64,000 bases of DNA, taken from positions 79,381,683 through 79,445,682 of the forward strand of contig JASWHV010000001.1 of NCBI GenBank assembly GCA_030760725.1. The letters are read 5' to 3'. The position numbers and the translations under genes were made by a program. Below the pieces are notes generated by a model that did no database searches, had not been told where the DNA came from, and was given only the letters and a program-made list of their open reading frames with translations. The stretch comes from Neostapfia colusana (lineage: Eukaryota; Streptophyta; Magnoliopsida; Poales; Poaceae). Numbering within the stretch: position 1 is the stretch's first letter; each line of letters starts with the position of its first letter. Of the stretch, positions 46,184 through 58,942 are shown piece by piece.

Positions 46184-46940
46184 ACTTGTCAAATGGTGGA
46201 ACTAAGAATGTCACTCACAAATGATTTCTAGGCGTCATGCTCTAACGTGGTTAATGTACCTGCAAAATACCACACAATAATGGTGCACATAAAGGTTTTG
46301 ACATTTTAGGCAGTTCCATATCATAATAAAAACATACGGTCCGTATCATTGCCATACGGATCGTCCTTGAGTCAATCCACGTCTCAAGGTACATGGTCGT
46401 GTTTTCACACCACACGACGGGGAACCCGAGTAGAGCGCGAACATCGTCACGGTTGGAAATTTCATCAATCCAACAGATACCACCTACTGCCTCATGACCA
46501 TTGAGGCAAGCCGATGGCGAGCACTGCGTATGACCCTTTGAACATTGAACGTTCAAGAGTTGCATACTATCATGTTGCTTACCACACGATGGGGTATTCT
46601 CACTTTTGCCTAAAGCACGCTGGAGATCAGCGTTTTAATATTCTCTCAGAACCATGGAGAGGTTAAGAGACTCATATTCACTACCGTGCCAAGCCACAGT
46701 AAACCATTCCACACTATTGCTCGTATGGCAAGCTCACCGCAATTGATCCACCTGCGTGGCGTACCTTACCTCCTATCTGACGTTGGAGCATCGTTACAGA
46801 ATGTATAACACATAAGTTACCATTTCCACCATAATATCTACTACTATCATAGACCTTATGTGGTCATAGTGACTAATCCTCACTCGACTACTTCTATGTT
46901 TTCAAAATAGGCTCTTTTCGAGCGTGCTATTTCCAATGCG
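46184..46940 (-). other. R3 leader (rest of a minus gypsy internal region)
   Basis: Homologous to the R1 leader 21020-21726 (AAATGGTGG.ACTAA, GTATCATTGCCA.ACGG.TC.TCCTTGAGTCA). No gag or pol of this element remains in the window; copia sequence lies where it should continue. No coding region. Confidence 0.8.
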
Positions 46941-46952
46941 GCTCTGATACCA
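46941..46952 (-). other. Primer binding site of R3
   Basis: GCTCTGATACCA, reverse complement of the initiator tRNA-Met site, four bases from the LTR edge. Confidence 0.92.
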
Positions 46953-47129
46953 CGACTGTGGGGACCACCCCGTGGTTCACCCACTCCGGGATCGCAGAGG
47001 GTGGTGCCGTGCGATGCGGCATCCAACAGCACACAAGAAAAGAATACGAATAACATACAAACTTTTATTTTTCATAAGAACAGCGGAAGTCTTTTACAAA
47101 CTTAATGTACAGCGGAAGTATTATACATA

Positions 47130-47296
47130 CTACACTCTCATACTAACTAAGCAAAAAGTGTAGCTGTCCAGCCCGGAGATGCTACACACTAGCAGCACTC
47201 CAACGAAGGTCACGGCGGCGTGCAGGGCTTCAGCTTGGCCGTGTACCCCCAAAAGGGGCATCGCCTCGTCCTCGGACCCTTCCTCATAACTCTCAC
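47130..47296 (-). other. LTR exon C-like frame (R3)
   Basis: After GTGTGCAG on the minus strand the frame reads ESYEEGSEDEA, then diverges from the plus-strand copies and stays open to TAG at 47130. The bases GCACGCCGCCGTG, which encode the CTPP ending elsewhere, occur here in another frame, so the C-terminus has shifted. Confidence 0.35.
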
Positions 47297-48326
47297 CTGC
47301 ACACAGCTCAAATATTGCAACCGTGACCACGATGGCTCAGCAAGGCTTAACCGACAACCCTAGTCATGGAACTCTACATGCAGGGATTAGTAATATGGAA
47401 AAAAGACTTTGCAATAAAGACACGCCTACAAGTTAATCCTTGCTTTCAGTTTTATAGCAGAAGTTTAATGAGCCTTAGGCAGCCCTCACATCAGATGTCC
47501 TCAATCAAACAAGAAACGCTTTCCTCGGATGTGGTGATGCCCAAGCAGATAAACTTAATGAGCTTTACATCTACAGAAGACATGGTTTCAAGACATTAAT
47601 AGTTTAACACAGCATAATATCATTCCTCTGGCTTCTTTCATTCCTTACTACGTCACAGAACAGTGAACAAGTGGTACTCAAATAACCGCGAGGGACGGTG
47701 ATTACAATCAGGAGACACCCGGACAACACGTTACATACACCCACTTTCAGAAGTGTGGTGCTACACACCTTCCTACTCTATTGTATGCAACAACCTTTCA
47801 AAGGAAACCCAAATGCCGAACCGGTCCGTCCGTAACGGGCAGGAGGTCCCTGCGTGCAGCATGACTGTGCTCACCAGCAGATTTACACCTTGCTACCGTC
47901 AACCAACTCCTATGTCAGTATGCCATCCGGTACTGTTTGATACTTGTCCATCAGGCCCACACACGACTCGGTCCTCAATCGACACCAACAGGGCTACACA
48001 CGTGAGACCTCCGCTCACTGCATCCTATCCGCCCTGCTGGGTCTCAGTTTCACATTCTTAAGCCATTCTCTACTCTTTTCCATACCGTGTGATAAACCTT
48101 ACCTCGCGAGTAGATTCCAACTACTCGACTTCTACCGAGATCCTAAGCACATTAGCATGGCATTCTCTAGTCGTCGAGCCTCTAAACTACCAACACTTCA
48201 TAGGATTTGAAGTCACGCAAGTGGGGTTTCAAAAACCTTAACTCTAATGCAAACATTTCAACCTAGACATAAGTGATACAAATGAAAAGCTTTGTAAAAG
48301 GTAATTAAATGCAAACCGGGGCTTGT

Positions 48327-48404
48327 CTGGTTGCGAGTCAAAAGGAAAGTTAGCTTCTGGTGGGAGGACATCCAACGGCTCCGGCGTATCCTCAACTTCG
48401 GTCA
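48327..48404 (-). other. LTR exon B-like frame (R3)
   Basis: Minus strand, after CATATAG: TEVEDTPEPLDVLPPEANF then FDSQP, open throughout, 78 bases. The usual GC donor has become AC, so splicing here may be lost. Substitutions compared with other copies keep the acidic pattern and LD-hydrophobic core. Confidence 0.45.
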
Positions 48405-50949
48405 CTATATGAAATGTAGCAAAATATATGTATAAGTGCTAGTGTTATATAAGAGATGAACTCCTATTACTAGCTACTTCTGTTTAGGTTCCCTAATTTA
48501 ACTTGGGATTTTTCCAGTGGATACTAGACTCTCTAAGGATGATCTAAGCAAAACTTGGAGAAATTCCATTGAACCTTGTGGTCTCCAAAATTCCTACAAG
48601 TCCAAGGCTTCTCTGAATTTTGAGTCGCGATCTGAAGCTTTGACATGACTAACAGTGGAAGATCTAATTAGATCAAGTCTCTATGGTTCTAACGAAATTT
48701 GTTTCACCATTTGTGGAGCTACCTACAGGGAGATATGAATTTTTGAAGTTGGTGAATAATTCTGGAGAAGTTTCTGTTTGGGTTGGAATTTTCAAATGAA
48801 GGCTGAACTTGGGAGGACAATTTAGCCTAGCAGTGCACTCCAATGAAGCTCAAATTTTTACAGGAGATCACTAATATCATGAGAAATCTTCTGGCCAAAT
48901 TTGAGGAAATTCCATAACAGGGATCTTCTGGAATAATTCCCAAAGATTTAAATTTGATGAATTTTGGAGAAAATTCCAGAGATCTTCGGATCAATTTATT
49001 TGCATTTCTGCAAATTAATGACTGAGAGGAATCCAACAAATTTTGTTTCACAAATTTTGGACATTCCTACTAAAAGTTATGGTCATTTGAAGTTTGCACT
49101 AAATCTGAAAAATGAGGAAATGTTTAAACTCTGGTTATGGGTCCCACCCCGTGGCGCTATCCACTCAGATGGCGGCAACACTGAGGCCACAGGGTTATTT
49201 TCCGCGCAGCCGGACCCGATCCGGTGCCACACGACTATCCCCGCGCGGAGACAGAGGCTGACCAGTGGGACCCGGCTCTCCTTCGTCTACCTCGCGCTGC
49301 CCGCGCTTCCCGCAGCGGCACACTCCGGCGAGGCCCGCCGGGACGGGGTTCCGGTGGTCCAAACTTCACCAAACTTGCCGCCTGTGAGTTTTACACCATG
49401 CTGAACATGATGGTGGGGTCGGCGAAGTATCACAATGGATGGAACAGTGCTCGCACCGGCGGCCATGTCGAACTCCACTTTGGTGACCTCGTTCTCACTC
49501 GGCAGTGGGTCATTCGGGCTAGGGTTTGCTCCAAAAGCACCAGTGAGGCATGGACAGCCTCGACCTATAGCCTGTTCTCCATGAAAACCACCAGAGATGG
49601 GACCTCACCGGCGACCCGAGCCCGCCAAACAACGGCGGCAACAAAAACTCGAAGAACTCCTCCGGTCCTTGATGGTTTCGAACGTCGTTTGAGCGAGATG
49701 GACCGTAGCGATCTAGCAAAGCTTCTCCTAGACCAGAATGAGCTCTTGCTACTCCTGCGTGACGAATTTGGTCATAGACCGAGGGTCGGCGCTATAAACT
49801 AGGGTTTGGTAAAACCCAAAATTCTAGCTACCAACGGAACCAAATGAAGAACGGTTTTTGGCTACACCGTCTAGGCTGTCACGTGCACCTTTTTTGTACA
49901 GGGAACCGGAGATGATGAAGGCCGTAGCGTGCTGACACGGTGAGGCCAAACAGTGCTCCTCTGGTTCACTTTGGCACTCGGCAACAATCGTCCGTTTACG
50001 GCTACTACCCACAAGCAACCGTGGTGTGGATGTGGTAGATCGATAGAGCACGTCGTGGTGCTGCTTTCTTGCGTTGGGTGCTCGAGCAACCGGAGTTTGG
50101 CCGGTCGTGGGAAAACCGAACAGAGAGTGCGGCGCCGGTTCGTGTTCTTCATGGGAGAGAGCGGAGGTAGCGGTGAGCGAGCGAGAGAGGCAAAAGAGAA
50201 CTTCGGTGCTACAGCTGTGGCGTGCGGAGATGAACAAGCGGCTGAGAAAAACAGGAGGTAGTGCGGTGGAGTCTTCGGGAGCGGGTTGCAGCCGGTGCTG
50301 GCGCTCCCTCGCTGCTCGACCGAAGGCAAAACAGGGTCCATTTGCTTCTGTGAGTGGCTGACATGTGGACCCCATCCCCTCATTTCTAAATCAAAATTTT
50401 CCACTTATCTTTTTCCACAGCTACTCACAATAAAAAGCTTTGCTTCAACTCAAAGTCATGGTTTGAATATTTGAATTCAAATGTTTTGAATTCTAGTGTG
50501 GAATTTGAACTGATTTCTGGTTATTTGAATTGGAATTTCAATCTTCCCCTTTTTCATTTGTTCCAAAAGCATAGCAAACCAACTCAAATAATTCTGAATT
50601 TTCGCATGGATGCTAATTCAAATGTGGGGAACACATTTGTGGAACCAAAATTTCAAATTGAGGAAGTTGAGATTTGAAACTAAAATTTAAATTCAGATTT
50701 TAGGGCTTCCCCTTTTAATCCCAAACAAATAGTAGAACCCCTTCAAATGAGCTGAAATTTGAGAGGCCTAATATTTGGATTATGGAGACTCAAGTTATGA
50801 ATTTAGGTCTCCATGTTTGGAAGTTTTCGGGACGTTTGAATCATCACTTTGAACTCCCACCGTTATAATTCAAAGTTTTAATTCCCCTCATTTTTCCTAA
50901 GTGTAAACGTGCTGAATTTTTCTTGCTACCACTTTTTGAGGATTTAACA

Positions 50950-52188
50950 TAAGTCCACTTAATTGTGTGATTAAGTGAACTGCCCCTGAGAAAATAGAAA
51001 ACGTCTAGAAACATTTTCAGAATTTTCTCAAATCTTAGTTAGCTTATAACTTTCTCTAGGATTCTTCAATTGACATGAAACCAACCCCGTTATAACCATT
51101 ATAAATTCTAGTTTCCAAAAAGTATAAATTTTTCTTCATGAAAATCTCTAGAAATTCTTAGGAGCACTAATAATGGCCTTTTATACATTTAATTGTACAA
51201 GGCTGAATTGAGCTTTGCTTCAAACGAAACTTGGCCATTCTTCTGTTTAGGTCTTCACAAAGCCACTGTAAAATATTTAGAACAAATACTGATGTCTATC
51301 TCGAGTTAGAGTCTTTACATTCTCAATCAATACAATCTTATTTGAATTTGACATGCATTGTTCATTTTATTACGTGTAGTCGCTGAGATCGAAGAAGCCC
51401 CGGAGATTCTAGATTGTATCCCTCTGGAGGAGAACTTAGTTGATCACTCGCAGCAAGGCAAGCTCTGGTTTGCATTAACACTATTTTTTATAAAGTTGTA
51501 CCTTTCACACTTACTCTATGAGTTAAATAAATGTGAATTAGGTCTTTGATTGAAAACCCAATTGCATAGCCAAGAAAACCAGGGAGTTGGAGTCTAGGTT
51601 ATGAACCTAGAGTAGCCACTGCAATGATCCAAATGGTATAGGATTCGGTATAAGTCGAGTAGTCGGAACAACTCGCGAGGATAGGCTTAGGGGTACACAA
51701 CTCGGTAAGTGAGAAGAATGATGATCCACATGACTTGAATTTGAGACCAAGCAGAGGCTAGGAGCAGCAGAACTTTTGGGACATGTAAGCCATAGCTCTG
51801 CTTGTGTTGGTTGAGGACCGAGCTCTGTGCAGCCCTGTTTTACAAGGTAGAGTTGTACCGAAGACATACAGGCATTATGGGAACCAGGAAACCGATGTTA
51901 TTCAGGTATCTGGATGTTGAGGCATTGCTTGTCGTCCAAAGGGGTTGGTTGAGAGCAGCAAGGTGTAAATACGCTAGCAGGCACGTGGTTGTTCCATGTA
52001 GGGACCTCATGCTTGGGACGATAGGACCGGTTCAATACTTGGCTAATGGGTGAAAGGTTGTCTCGTACAACGTCCGGGATAGTTTCTGTAGGCAACATCG
52101 AGTACGGGCGTACGTGGTGTGTTTTTTGGGTGAACCCTGCAGGTATAAATCGATTATAATCACCGTCCCTCGCAGTTAGTGAGTACCA
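50950..52188 (+). repeat. LTR-B: middle piece of a plus-strand gypsy LTR
   Basis: It aligns with the intron-like part and the following hairpin part of the solo LTR (about 58430-59660). It starts where R3 ends and stops at GAGTACCA where R4 starts. It has an intact acidic frame B (51380-51457) and a weakened hairpin (51656-51675). Confidence 0.83.
51380..51457 (+). other. LTR exon B-like frame (LTR-B)
   Basis: After ACGTGTAG: AEIEEAPEILDCIPLEENL then VDHSQQ, open, ending CAAG with donor GCAAGC. One codon shorter than most copies, so frame and phase are kept. Confidence 0.5.
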
Positions 52189-55100
52189 TGTGACGGACCA
52201 AAAACCGTACAATCCAGGATCACAGAGAGCGGTGCTGCACGACGCGACACCTAACAGCATAAACGATAAAGAAACATAGTATTACATTCAAACTTTCTGA
52301 ATTTGTACAAAAGTAGTACAAAACTTAAGTTTACATCTATTTACAGAGTTTTACTGCAGCGTAATTTATTTATACAACTCACGCCTACTCCTAACTAGCA
52401 AAAGTTGGTTGTCTATCCCTACGGACAACCCACACTAGCTACACCCAGCTTCACTACCAGCCCACACAGCCGTAGTCCCTGACAGAGGATAGCCCTCACT
52501 GGTGAACCCGTACTACAAGCCCGTGGTGTACTCCTCACCTGCAAACACTCATAGCAGCATCCGTGAGCACAATAGCTCAGCAAGTCTTAACCGACTCTCC
52601 TACACATGGAACTCTACATGCAGGTCATACGCAAAAATAGGATGTCAATTTGCAGCAAAGGACACGCCTACAAGTTCATCCTTAATTCTCTTTTAGCAAC
52701 AAGTTGACGGTTTGCAAATCTGAAATTTAGTGAGCAATATTGGTGGCACAAATGTAGCAATACAAGTTATTCATAACAGCAGTAATGCATCACAACCATT
52801 CCATATATTTACTACGTCACGACTCAGCGAACAAGTGTTACTCATTACCACGAGGGATGGTGAATCGACTCAATATACACCTGCAGGTATACCAGAATAG
52901 CACGTCACATACACCAATCCTCGGAGCTGCACGGCACGCTCAACCGATGTCATACGGGACAACCTTTCACCAAACAGCCCAAACGTCGAACCGGTCACAC
53001 CGAAACGAGCAGGAGGTTCCCTACACGGAGCATCTCTCTATGCCCGTTAGCGGATTTCCACCTTGCTGCCCTTCAGCCTACACCTATAAATCGGTGCGTT
53101 ATGCCTCGACACCCGGAGGTATAGGTTACATCAGTTTATCAGACCCCATATATCCGATATTCCTTCGGTACATTCAAATTCGATCAGCGTGGGACGCACA
53201 CAGATCGGTCCTCAACCGACACGGGCAGGGCTATGCACACAAGACTTCCTCTTCCTGCGTCCTACGCCCTTGCCTAGTCTGATTTTTCTTACTAAAGTTA
53301 TCTCACATCTAGAACCAATCCCGTATGTGGTGAATCCTATACTCGCGAGTAGATTCCGACAACTCGACTTGTACCGAAGCTATATTACATTGATCAAGGC
53401 ATATGGTACATGAGGACTTAGACACTACCCTCACTCTCTTTAGGAGAATCTGGTTATGCAATAAGAGTTTCAATCATCCTACACCTAATGCACATACATA
53501 CTTGAAACTAAGTGAATATAAAGCAAAACTTGATAAAATTTGTTAAATGCAAACCGGGGCTTGCCTTGTTGCTGCTGGTCAGTGGTTAGAGTCTCCTCCG
53601 GAGGTATGAAGTCCAAAATCTCCGGGGTTTCCTCGCTTTCAACGACTACACGTAATCAAATTAATGATATGTGTCAATTTAATGCAATTATGTTGAATTG
53701 GCAACTATAAAGACCATAAATCTATCTAGACATCCCTTTCGGCTCTGAAATTTTTGTTGTGGCCTGATGAGAACCTAACAAGAGACTTGGCCAAATTTCA
53801 TTTGAAACAAAGCTCATTTGAGCCCTGAACAAATAAATGTCTAAATGGCCATTACTAGAGCTTCATTACTTTCTAGAAACTAGAGTTTGAGATGGTTCTA
53901 ATGGAGTTGGTTTCATGTAATTTGTAGAATCCTAGAGAAAATTATGCTCTAATCAAGTTTGAGAAAATCCTGAAAAATGTTTCTGTATATTTTTCTATCT
54001 TCTCAGGGCAGTTCACTTAATCACACCATTAGGTGGACTTAATGAACTCGGATGGATCTGAAATTTGTCATGTGACTCAAGGATATTGAAATTAACATCC
54101 TAGGCAAATTTCAGAATTTTCCATAAAGGGAATCTCCATATAAAATTCCCAACAGTTTAAACTTTGGGGAATTAATTCTGGAAAACTAATGAGTTTCCTG
54201 GACTGAAACTTGTTTTGCTGGAAAGTACTCAGGGAGCTGAATCCAATAAAATTTTGTTCACTAAATCTGGACAATTCTACAGAAAATCCTTCCCGCGCTT
54301 AAACAGTCACTGACAGAAGGCCCCACGCTTAGTTTAATTTAAATCGCCACGCGCTTTGCGAGGTCGCTGACACGTGGGGCCGGAGTCTTCGTCTACCTCA
54401 CGACGCTGCCGCCCCGAGCCGCCGGATCTCCGGCGAGGTCGGCGTTCCCGGCGACCTAGCTCGCCGGCGACGGTGAGACTCGCCGCCCCCACCTAATTTT
54501 GGACGCTGAACACGATGGACACATCGCTGCTGACAGCTAACCGCCGTAGCTCGCTGCGACGAGCGCTATGCCGCTGCACCTCATCGGCACCATGTTACCG
54601 TTGCTTCGTCCACCCACTTCGTGCGCTAATAGTGTCACCACGTTCAGGGCAGCCTCGGGAAGCTTGGCATGACCTCAGTTTAGAACCAAAAGACCCGCAA
54701 ACCGGATCTAACCGGTGACCTCCTCTTCGTCCGAACTTATCCTCAGCAAAACTAGGGTTCCAGTGGGTCTTTCTCGCTGGTTTTTGATCGAGGAGGAGCA
54801 CAAGGACCTCTAGAACGTGTGTGGTGTGCAGCTCGAGCGGCGGTTGTCTCTGTGTAACGAATTTTGCCGTCAACCGATCGCTAACCCTAATACACACCGT
54901 GGAAAGAAGTGAGAAATACTCGCTCTACATCGCATGAAACGGCAAATGGTTTTATCCTACAGCTGCAGCATGACAAGGCAGACCTTTTCTTCTACGGTGG
55001 CCGTGTGTGAAACAGTCGGGATCGGCTGGTCGCCAGTGGACAGAGAGGCGGCGAAGAGTTCTTCCGTGGAAGCAACGAGCGGTGTGCGTGAGACTCGATT

Positions 55101-55874
55101 CAGCTGGGGCATGATGGAAACGGACAAGCTGTGTGTCGTGCTGGAACTGTGACGTGATGTTTTCACCGTGAGGTTGATTTTCCTTCGGCGAGCTGGCTGC
55201 ACGCGGCGCTGCTGCGGTCACTCGCAAGGAACAGAGTCGGTTCAGTGAAAACCAGCCTCTGTCAAGTAGGGCCCTCCCTCTAATTCTTTTTATTTGTGTT
55301 CACTGATATTTCCCTCATCTACTCACAATTAAATGGTAGACTTCATCACCAAGTCATGAGTTGAATTTGAATTCTTCAAATTTGAGCTGGGTTAGCTAAA
55401 TTTGATTCACACTTGAATTTGGATTTCAAATTCAGTTTTGAATTCGTTCAAATATAGCTCCCAACAAGATCAGTTCCAATGGGGATGAAAATTGGTGGAG
55501 TAACTCAGAAAAATGTGTTGAGTTTGAATATGAATCCACCTTTTGAATTCAAGGGATGAAAGTAGCTGAAATTTGAATTTACATTCAAACTAGCCCTTTT
55601 TGTATTTGGATTGAAAAGTACCACAAAAGTGTTTGGATTTGCATGAAAATTGGCATGAGCATTTCCAAGAAACTTTAGAAGTTATTAGTGATCTCAGCCT
55701 CTAAAGAATCCATGTGAAAAATCCTACTTTTGGATGTTTGTGGATTCTTCTTCTAATCCTTCTTTTGAGGCTGGTTACTTGTTCTTCAATTTTGTTCATG
55801 AGATCTCCACAACATGAGTTGTGGTGTGGGTGATATGATGAACACTTTAGCTAGTGAAATCTTGAGCCTTTACA
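52189..55874 (-). repeat. R4 left (3') LTR, 3.69 kb
   Basis: TGTGACGGACC to CTTGAGCCTTTACA, followed by a reversed polypurine tract. The five bases before it (TACCA) would be the target duplication; the other side is outside the window. It includes a GC-rich island (54270-55230) and acidic frame B (53645-53565). The exon C region near 52540 has lost its frame. Confidence 0.88.
53565..53645 (-). other. LTR exon B-like frame (R4)
   Basis: Minus strand, after CGTGTAG: VESEETPEILDFIPPEETL then TTDQQQQ, 81 bases, open, with the GC donor (AAG then GCAAGC). It is the cleanest minus-strand copy and comes from a separate element from the plus-strand ones. Confidence 0.5.
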
Positions 55875-55875
55875 T

Positions 55876-55887
55876 CCCTCCCCCTTA
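55876..55887 (-). other. Polypurine tract of R4
   Basis: CCCTCCCCCTTAAAAGA, reversed family tract, one base from the LTR edge at 55874. Confidence 0.88.
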
Positions 55888-55934
55888 AAAGAATCTCATC
55901 CCAAGATTACAAAAATAAGATATGAAGAGGTAAG

Positions 55935-56150
55935 AGGAATTACCCGAGATGAGATGCCAAGAAATCCGGATATTTTGAGCGAAGGAAATCCCAATTGTTA
56001 CCGTGGTGGATGGCATACGCTCTTAGCACGTATTTTAACACTTGATTCACCCTCCCAGTTTGCCCATCGGTCTGAGGATGATATGCATAGCTTCTAATCA
56101 GCTTGGTACCCAAAGAAGCGTGCAACTGCTCCCCGAAACGAGCCATATGG
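55935..56150 (-). pseudogene. R4 integrase, only a core fragment left
   Basis: Minus strand: RFGEQLHASLGTKLIRSYAYH, TDGQTGRVNQVLKYVLRAYAI. The frame then runs directly from HHGNNWD into FLRSKYPDFLASHLG, the last residues of the chromodomain-like tail. Everything between, several hundred bases in G1, is deleted. On the other side the fragment is fused to the RNase H linker (next entry). Confidence 0.82.
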
Positions 56151-56415
56151 AATCAAGTATAAACTCGGTTCTTCCTCTTCTATCGGTGTAATAGTGAGGT
56201 TATGGACATGTGATTTCCGCCTCAGCACGGTGGCAACCACATTCGCCTTGTCGGGGTGGTAATGAATCTCAATCTCATAATCTTTGATTAGTTGTAACCA
56301 CCTCCTTTGTCTCATATTCAGCTCCTTCTGGGTGAAGATATACTTTAAGCTCTTGTAGTCGGTGTAGAGATGCACCAAGTTTCCAAGACGATAGTGCCTC
56401 CACATCTTCAGCTAC
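56151..56415 (-). pseudogene. R4 RNase H, C-terminal half
   Basis: Minus strand: MWRHYRLGNLVHLYTDYKSL, IFTQKELNMRQRRWLQLIKD, VVATVLRRKSHVHNLTI (the family has ADALSRK), ending LYLIPYGS, where a deletion joins it to the integrase core fragment and removes the integrase N-terminus. The first half of the domain lies beyond the solo LTR. Confidence 0.82.
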
Positions 56416-57029
56416 GATACTGTAAGGGCCCAAGTTTTGCATATACTAAAGGTGTTCATCACACAACACACACATCTCATGTGAGCAAATCTTATGAAAA
56501 CATTTGAAGAGCAAGTAAACACCATCAAGAAACTCATTAGGAGATAAACTCACAAAATGCAAAAGTGGTATTTCCCACATGCGTCATATTGGGGCTGCGC
56601 GTTTGAAAAAAATCCTAAACCTTGCTAGGACTGCTCATGCCAAATTTCACCCAAATCCAAAACATTTTAGGTATTTTTGGGTATAATTAGAAAGAGGCTA
56701 GTTTGAACTTAAATTCAAATTCAAACTCCTTTCAGCCTATGAATTCAAAATTGGGATTCATATTCACACTCAGCACATTTTTATGAGCTCAAACACCAAT
56801 TTTCACTCCATTCGGAGTTGATCTTGATATGAGCTATTTTGGCTAAATTCAAATCAAATTTGAATTTCAGTTCACATGTGCTGCAAATTCAATCAAACCA
56901 ATTCCACAATTTGATCACTTTACAAACCAAATCCCAATTTGGGTGATTGATCGAATGACCAAGGGTATTAGGGTCCCTACTATTTTGAGCAGTGGAGAAA
57001 TTCAATTTCGTGGGACAAAAATGGAAAAG

Positions 57030-58140
57030 TGAAACCCACCGTCAGTGTAATAGCTGAGTGAACCGACACCACCGCTGCTCACTCGGTTTCTTGCGTGCGC
57101 TCACGCGGACGCCACGATGAGAGGCGCTGCCACCTCCTGTTCTCGAGTCACGGACGTCACGCACTCGCGCCAGCCGCCTTAGCGTCACCCCTAGGCCTTC
57201 CAAAACCCACATCGCCACTGCTTCGTCCGTCTCCCGCACAGAAAACGCGCCGCACGTCGCCGCACACCGGAAATTCCCATCCTCACCATCGACACGCCGA
57301 AAGCCACCTTTCCACCTGGAGCTGAGGCCATAAACGGCACCGCCGACCTTCACTCGACATGCTCCAGCCCTCAGCTGCTCGTGATCAGCTCGCCTCAAGC
57401 TTTCCCGGACCGAATTTTCCACTCCCCTGTTCACCCCGAAGCACCTCCGATTTGACACCGTGGCCCGGACAGCTCCGAGCTTCTCCGGCGCAATCAACTG
57501 CTCTCCGAGGTTAGCATCAAGGTATAGTAGCTCCTCCGGAACTCCCTAGCTCCCTCTGAGTGCTGGCTACCAGAATTTTAGGTTTTCCGAAGATAGCCGT
57601 ATATAACCGAAGCCCACCAAAACTTGAAATTTCTTTAACATGGTTGATCATTCCCAAAACTGGTCGAGCCAGAGCAACTAGGATCCTTCACGACCACCAT
57701 GCCCAAGAACCAAAAACATCCATCTAACAGGCTGAGAAACACAAAACTCGCTGCCATCGGCCAAAATGGCTCGGGTCGTCGTTGAGTTTATAGCTCCGGT
57801 CGTTTTCCTCGGGGGTTGAGTGCCCCATCACCTTCCTCAAGCTCCAGTGGTGCTTTACGGCCACTTCGGGCATCGAGTTAAGCGTGGGATGCGTTGGTCA
57901 TTGGTTGCGCCGCACCACCGATCACCGCCATCGATGCCGACCGGTTTTCCGTCGGTGGCATGCTGCCCAACCTTGTCCGGCCGCTAGGGCTTGATCTGAG
58001 GAACGTGTAGCACGAGAGATCACCGGAAATGGTCCACCGTAGCCGAAGAACAGACTGCGCCACGGCCTCTGTTTGTCGCGCGCTCAGGCACCGGCGGGAG
58101 GTTGAAGACGATGCTGTGCGGTGGGCCCATTTGTCAGCCG
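57030..58140 (+). other. GC-rich island of the solo LTR
   Basis: From CCCACCGTCAGTG to GTGGGCCCATTTGTCAG. It carries the empty paralogous site of the CACTA insertion at about 57960-57975. No frame is shared with the islands of other LTRs. Confidence 0.55.
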
Positions 58141-58861
58141 TTTAAACATTTCCCAATTTTCAGTTTCTAGTTGAAACTTCAAACCCACATAAGGCTAGGA
58201 AACTCCAAATCGAGTGAACCAGATTTTGTTGGATTCGGCTCTCTGAGTACTTTCCAAAAAATCATGTTTCACTTCATGAAAACTTTTATTTCTCCAGAAT
58301 TAATTCTTCAAATTTAAACTGTTTGGAATTTTAACTGGAGAACCCTTTAGTGGAAAATTCTGAAACTTGGCCAGTATGTTCATCATAATATCCATGAGCT
58401 ACCATAAAAATTTCAGACCCATTTGAGCTTATTTGATCCACCTAATGGTGTGATTAATGAAACTGTTCCAGAGAAAATGAAAAATGTCCAGAAACATTTT
58501 CCAGATTTTCTCTGAACTTGTTTAGCTCATATCCTTTGATAGGAGTCTTAAAATTAGGTGAAACCAATTCCATTAGAACCCTCTGAAAATCTAGTTTCCA
58601 AAAAGTCATGGCTTGCTCCATGAAAATCCTTAGAACATCCTACGAGCTCCAATGAAGAACAAATACACATTTATTTGTCGAGGGCTCAAATGAACTTCGC
58701 TGCAAATGAAATTTGGCCAAGTTTCTGTGTAGGTTGCATCCAAACCACAGTAAAAATTTAAGAGTCATTAGCACTTTCTAGCTATAGTTATAGAATACAC
58801 AATATCATCTTCAAATTCAAATGCATTTAAATTGACACGCATACATATTTATATTGTGTAG

Positions 58862-58942
58862 TCGCTAAGGTTGAAGAGGAGCTGGAGGTGTTGGATTTCA
58901 TCACCCCGGAGGAACAGCTAGCATACGACCAGCATCAGCAAG
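58862..58942 (+). other. LTR exon B-like frame (solo LTR), intact
   Basis: After TTGTGTAG: AKVEEELEVLDFITPEEQL, then AYDQHQQ, ending CAAG with donor GCAAGC. 81 bases, no stop. The remaining G joins the GG at 60034 to give a Gly codon. Confidence 0.55.

Larger units (their letters stand above)
46957..50949 (-). repeat. R3 5' LTR, 3.99 kb
   Basis: TGTGGGGACCACC next to the primer site to GGATTTAACA. It has the same block order as the R1 LTR, with a GC-rich island at about 49140-50370 flanked by GGGTCCCACC and TGACATGTGGACCCC. Both acidic frames remain (48404-48327 and 47296-47130). The following TAAGT starts a plus-strand LTR piece into which R3 inserted. Confidence 0.88.

Noticed and set aside
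49224..50404. Several 100-190 codon frames in the R3 GC-rich island
   Set aside because: Open frames on both strands due to composition; not shared with other LTR islands.
37354..50949. R2 and R3 as the two LTRs of one element
   Set aside because: Their LTRs differ strongly in comparable parts and start differently (TGACAGGG against TGTGGGGA).
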